Source: Isoetes taiwanensis
Lineage: Eukaryota > Streptophyta > Lycopodiopsida > Isoetales > Isoetaceae
Assembly: GCA_021234155.1 (NCBI GenBank)
Contig: JAJEKV010000003.1
Span: forward strand, 26,702,233 to 26,766,232
Reading direction: 5' to 3'
DNA length: 64,000 nucleotides
Both the position numbers and the translations under genes were made by a program. Every line of letters begins with the position of its first letter. The first letter of the stretch is position 1. This document shows, one piece after another, positions 59,765 to 64,000 of this stretch. The notes beneath the pieces are model-generated. The model did not search any database. It was not told the origin of the DNA and was given only the letters and a program-made list of their open reading frames with translations.

Positions 59765-61110
59765 TCTTATATTATAATGTTATACCGTAAGTCTTGATTG
59801 ATCAGGCCCTAATGTTGTGGCGAGATCATCTAGATGCATCCAAATATCCGCGACAACTTCCTACCACCATGATTGGTCATGTTTTGATATCTTATGGGGA
59901 AAGTAAAAGGAAAAGGGGGAAAAAGGAAAAGGGAGGAGGAAAGGGAAAAATGAAAAGGGCAAAAAGGAAAATGAAGGAAAAGGGTGGGGGATAAGAGAAA
60001 AGAAAATGTATGGGAAAAAGGGAAAGGGAAAGGGAAAGGGAAAAGGGAAAAAAAAATCAAAAGGGACGGGAAGAAGGCAGGAGAAAAGGGCATGAGGACA
60101 AGGGAAAATGTAAAGGAAGGAAGAATGAAGGAAAAGGAGACCAATCGGCCTATGGGAAATACAAAGGAAAAGATTACTAGGGAAAGGGAAGGAAATGGGA
60201 GGAAAAGGGGAAAAGAATAGGAGAAGGAGGAAAAGAATGGGAAAAGAGGAAGAAAAAAAGCCATGGGAAAGGAAAAAGAGGAAAAAAAGGGAAAGTGAGA
60301 AAAAGGAGGAAACTGTGAAAACAGAAAAAAGGAAGAGAAAAGACATAGAAAGAAAGGGAAAGGTTGGGAAAATGAGGAAAAGGAACAAGAAAAGGATAGA
60401 GAAAAAGAAGGAAAGAAAGGGAAAAGAAACGGGAAAAAGTGGAAAAAGGGTGGTGAAAGAAAAATGGAAAGGGTGGGGAAAAGGAAGAGAAAGAGAAAAA
60501 AGACATAGAAAACATTAAACGGGGAAGGGAAAGGATGGGGAAAAATATGCATAAAAAAAGGAAAGAGAAAAATGGGAGAGGGAAATGGGAAAAGAGAAGC
60601 GGAAAAGGGAAAGGATAAAGAGGAAGAGGATGGGGAAAGGAAGAAAAGGGGCACACGAAAATGTGGGGAAAAGAGAACGAAAAAAGGGCGTGGGAAAGGG
60701 GAAGTGAAAAAGAAAAGGAAAAGGAAGGGAAAAAAAAGGGAAAAATGGGATGGGCGGGCAAAGGATAAAGAGGAAAAAGTCTGTCATAAAAAAAAAAGTG
60801 AAAAGGGAAATGGAAGGGAAGAGAAGGGAGAAGGGTGTAAAAATAAGGAAAAAAGAGAGAAGGAAAAAGTAAGACATGTAGGAAAATGAGAAAAAAAGAG
60901 GAAAAGGAAAAAGGAAAGTATGTAAGGAAAAAGGATAGGGAAAAAGGCAAAGGGAAGAGGAAGGGTGTCGAATGCACAAAAACCTCTTAAAGCTCGGCAA
61001 TGCTGGGCTTAGTTTCTATTATATTAGATTTATGAAAAAAAATCTGAGCTGAACAGGTTTTCATCCACACAGGTTCCCAACTTATGTCCAGCAACGCTGG
61101 GCACCATTAT
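59765..61110 (+). mobile_element. Helitron-like copy containing a purine tract
   Basis: The sequence tcttatattataatgttata at 59765 recurs at 61118. About 150 bases follow each in common (gtaagtct, gagatcatct, gtgcatcc, accaccat, gattggtcat). The first copy ends with the hairpin ccagcaacgctgggcac at 61081-61097 and ttag|t at about 61107-61111, the same hairpin as at the Helitron end at 32.1 kb. This suggests head-to-tail copies, the second starting at 61118 and interrupted by a LINE 3' end. A second, imperfect hairpin (gctcggcaatgctgggc) lies at 60991-61007. Confidence 0.5.
59889..60965 (+). repeat. 1.07-kb polypurine tract
   Basis: The plus strand is almost only G and A in degenerate (GGAAA)n units, with rare T and C. 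At 60138-60185 it contains a degraded LINE 3' end (gaccaatcggcctatggga). Apparent Phe/Pro/Ser-rich frames on the minus strand and Lys/Arg/Glu/Gly-rich frames on the plus strand are by-products of composition, not genes. Confidence 0.9.
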
Positions 61111-61257
61111 TAGTTATCTTATATTATAATGTTATACTGTAAGTCTGGATCAAGCCCTAATTTGAATGACCGAGATCATCTATGTGCATCCCGAGGCCGG
61201 GATTTATTGCACGACTTACCACCATTGTGATTGGTCATGCTTTGATCTCTTAAGGAC

Positions 61258-61385
61258 GGAAGGAAGGTATTTTTATCGTCCACGGAGACCAATCGGTCTA
61301 TGGGACCCAATACAAAAGCGCAGCAAGCGGATTACTACCCGGATTAAAAAACCCCCGCCCCGAAGGGTTTTCGAGGGAAAAGGGT
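61258..61385 (-). mobile_element. LINE 3' end, reverse orientation
   Basis: Read on the minus strand: ccctcgaaaacccttcggggcgggggttttttaatccgggtag, then cccatagaccgattggtctccgtggacgataaaaa and a ccttcc tail. About 120 bases closely match the LINE 3' UTR at 22.57-22.67 kb. A second, shorter match lies at 62250-62285 (gtttttaacgtctatggagactaaattgg). Confidence 0.75.
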
Positions 61386-62140
61386 AAAGGAAAAAAGGGG
61401 AAAAGAAAAAAGAAAGTGGAAAGAGAAATGTAAGGGCATAAAAGCCATGGGGAAAAAAGAAAAAGGAAAAGGAAAAGGAGTGGAGATAAGAAAAGAGAAA
61501 AAGGTATGGAAGAAGAACAAGGTGCTGCGCACGGGGGGTTGCCCTCTGGTGGCCCGAAAGTATGTTTTCATGTTTCGTTTTTTTGTGTTGGATCTTGTTT
61601 ATTTTGTGTGGAGTTGTGTAAATGATATGAACACAGGTTGTCATTTTCTTAGCTCAAGAATATGCTCATTGACTATTTGGACTCGACACTTTTGTTCGTA
61701 ATATGAACCCTATGGTCATTACATCATGTAATTGCGTTGAATCGGGCATTTTGCCAGTAAAGGCACCGGTAATGCTGCCACACTGGTGGCACACTCGTGG
61801 CTCCAGACTTGGCAGTGCATGTGCATGCTTGCCTGGACTCTTTACTGGGCAAAATGACCCTTCTCAGGGCAATTACCATGTGGCTGTTAGTCATATGTTG
61901 TTACTCCAAAAACATATGTTTTCATTGTATTATAAATCAGAACTGTCTCCATTTCATGCTTTTCCATATTGGCCATGAATTTGATATATGAATCTGGTTT
62001 CTTATTAGTATTCTTGGAAGATCTGCTTGTAAAGCATCAGCATTAAAGCTGCATGCACAATGTTTGACAGTCATTGTGTACAAAGTGTGCAAATCAAACT
62101 TCTCACGTATAATAGTCAAACAATTGCATTTCTTTCAATT
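61386..62140. other. Second purine stretch, then no recognised gene
   Basis: 61386-61505 is again purine-rich ((GGAAAA)n-like), matching the tract at 59.9-60.9 kb. After that no coherent gene is visible. Confidence 0.4.
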
Positions 62141-62142
62141 AG

Positions 62143-62178
62143 CCTTCCAGAGAGGCTAAACCTTCCAGAGAGGCTGAA
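62143..62178 (+). repeat. 18-base tandem duplication
   Basis: ccttccagagaggctaaa is followed directly by ccttccagagaggctgaa. One substitution separates the copies. Confidence 0.8.
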
Positions 62179-62289
62179 TAGCATGAATATGAGTACATAT
62201 ACAAACTATATTAGTTGTGTCCATCAATGCTGCAATAAGTTAGACACATAGGGTTTTTAACGTCTATGGAGACTAAATTGGTCCAAATT

Positions 62290-64000
62290 GGCATGCGTAT
62301 AAAATAGGAGTGGATCCAGAGTCCACAACATGTAGTAAAGGCATTACAAGTGCAACAAAAGATTGTATGATTTCATTTTTTGGTTCAGGGTAAGAAACAA
62401 TAGTAACATAAAGAGTTGTGCTGCAGTTGCTCTTTCATCATGTAAATGCCAAACATTGAATGTGAAACATCAACTTGCTAATCATTTTGTTGAGAAGACA
62501 GTCTAAATTGATCAAGATCAAGAATGTTCTGATTTAACAAAAGTAAACACAACATTGTTCAATATGAGTACAACCAATGAGCATGTACTTGAAACTGTTA
62601 ATAGCCAAATAAAATCCCTAATGATAAGACAGACATATTAGCGCCGTCTTATATTAGGGTGAAGAAAATACATCCAAGCATATGCATCCAAACTTAAGAG
62701 TGAGGATTGTTACCTGTAGTCTAATCACATACTCCTCTTCTTTTTCCATGAAGAAATCATTGAACTTCTCGAGCTCCACATCTAACAGCTGAGTAACATT
62801 AGACTTATCGATTCCATATATTGTTTATGGATTTATAGAGAGACCCTAGCATTCACTTCGTTAATATTGATGACGGTGAGTTCGTAATAACAAACTGACC
62901 TCCCACAATAATTTAAAAAAAAAAAAAGGGTAGCAAGACACGAAATTGACTCCTTTTATTAATATCCAGATTTTATTCAACTCTCCTCAAATATTTAAAT
63001 GTAAGCATAAAATAAATGGGTGCCCTAAGCATCGAACTTGGCAATTATGCAATAACAAGAAGGGCAACTTGATATATATTTTCTATTTATACAACATCCT
63101 GAATCCAAATGTGTATTGACATTAGAATTTTGGGCAGCCTTTTCAGCATGTTTATAACATTGTGCCAAAAAAAGGCGTTTGGCATTATGCCAAGCACCTT
63201 ATTCATGCATGTATTGTAGTGAATGCTAAAAGATGCTAAGCTGAAACAGTTACATGATTGATTGCGTTAGACACTGTTGATTATTATTTACTTTCTGAGG
63301 TAGAAATTTACTGACATGAGACAATTTTTCAGCCAGAAAACTGCAGAATAAATATGAGTCTTGGAAGCTACTAACAAAAATCATGATAATACAAAACATA
63401 TCATAGTGAATGGAGCATTGTATTTACAAAATATTTCAGCAAGTACTGAAGACTCTAAATTGCTACAAATTTAGGCTTTGCAACATTTACAATTGGTCAG
63501 ATTGGATAGGAAACCTGGAAGTTATAAATTAACAAAAAGAAATCACATGACATAAGACTAAACATGACATCTCAATTAACAAAGTATTCTAAGATACAAC
63601 TCAGCTATGAATCTGATTCAAAACTTCAAAAGGAACGATAGAATATTCCTGAAAAGCTCAATTGTATCCTAATGCATTAGTCTAAGATCGAAAAAGAAAA
63701 ATATCTGAAATGAAGACATTAAATAATATCTTTGAATTGGCAAAAATGAAATAACATATAATACCTTTGAATTGGCAAAAATGAAGCGGCCTTCATATAC
63801 CTGATATGGCCTTCAGCCCTAAAGTGATGCAAAAATAATGAAATAGATGTGGCTTCCTTGAATAAAGAGCAGCGGAACTCTAACCTGTTTATGCCTTGCT
63901 TGGATGAACCTTAAATCTGGACATCGCTTCGAATACACATTTTACCATTAATACAATTAATAACATTATTAACACAAACTATTGCATTTGACACATTTAA
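62290..64000. other. No gene recognised
   Basis: AT-rich sequence with only short frames. A near-duplicate ctttgaattggcaaaaatgaa occurs at about 63731 and 63768 (unit 37-38 bases). Confidence 0.4.

Noticed and set aside
59830-60977. Several long frames rich in Phe, Pro and Ser (minus) or Lys, Glu and Gly (plus)
   Set aside because: They arise automatically from the purine-only tract, overlap each other in several frames and show no domains.

Overview
This is nuclear DNA from a green plant. The two complete genes have plant-style short introns and plant family content (RuvB-like 1 and an NPF transporter). Around them are broken plant genes: a PPR-E protein, ABCG, a DIV-type MYB, a ZIP transporter and a DUF616 glycosyltransferase-like gene. 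The rest is a dense nest of transposons. Gene density is low and old insertions are stacked inside each other, which suggests a large genome. A seed-free land plant such as a fern is plausible, but the species cannot be fixed from the sequence.

Layout. 0-6.5 kb: decayed Ty1/copia end, tandem repeats, a long perfect inverted repeat, PPR and ABCG fragments. 6.57-9.25 kb: complete 12-exon RUVBL1 gene, plus strand, including one GC-AG intron. 13.7-15.6 kb: a frameshifted MYB fragment and an unrecognised broken gene, minus strand. 16.4-20.2 kb: complete 5-exon NPF transporter, minus strand, with a LINE stub in its 5' leader. 21-26.5 kb: LINE 3' ends, a pogo-like transposase fragment and a lone ZIP exon. 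26.9-32.1 kb: a probable 5.2-kb Helitron carrying a DUF616 gene fragment and a LINE fragment.

34.2-47.3 kb is the most unusual part. Two broken genes point away from each other across an 0.86-kb interval. The left gene (minus) encodes a ParB/sulfiredoxin-like domain followed by a beta-class DNA amino-methyltransferase (motif IV DLPYG before motif I DAFSGS) and an acidic tail, an architecture I know from phages and bacteria. The right gene (plus) encodes a DUF7869-type, RNase H-like putative transposase, also with an acidic tail. The interval between them and three introns of the methyltransferase gene carry more than a dozen copies of a palindrome, GTGTATTCCGGAATACAC or close variants, in two arrays with different but still palindromic flanks. 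I propose that this is a large mobile element encoding a ParB-methyltransferase, a transposase and their DNA sites. It has been hit by a 1.05-kb element with 9-bp target duplications, by a 3.9-kb LINE, and by a 220-bp MITE inside that LINE.

47.4-52.1 kb: LINE remains with a (TGAT)n tail. 53.8-54.0 kb: a Tourist-like MITE. 54.7-59.7 kb: a probable MULE with inverted ends, a tandem array and a decayed transposase. 59.8-61.4 kb: two Helitron-like 5' ends about 1.35 kb apart around a 1.07-kb purine-only tract. Beyond 62.3 kb I see no gene.
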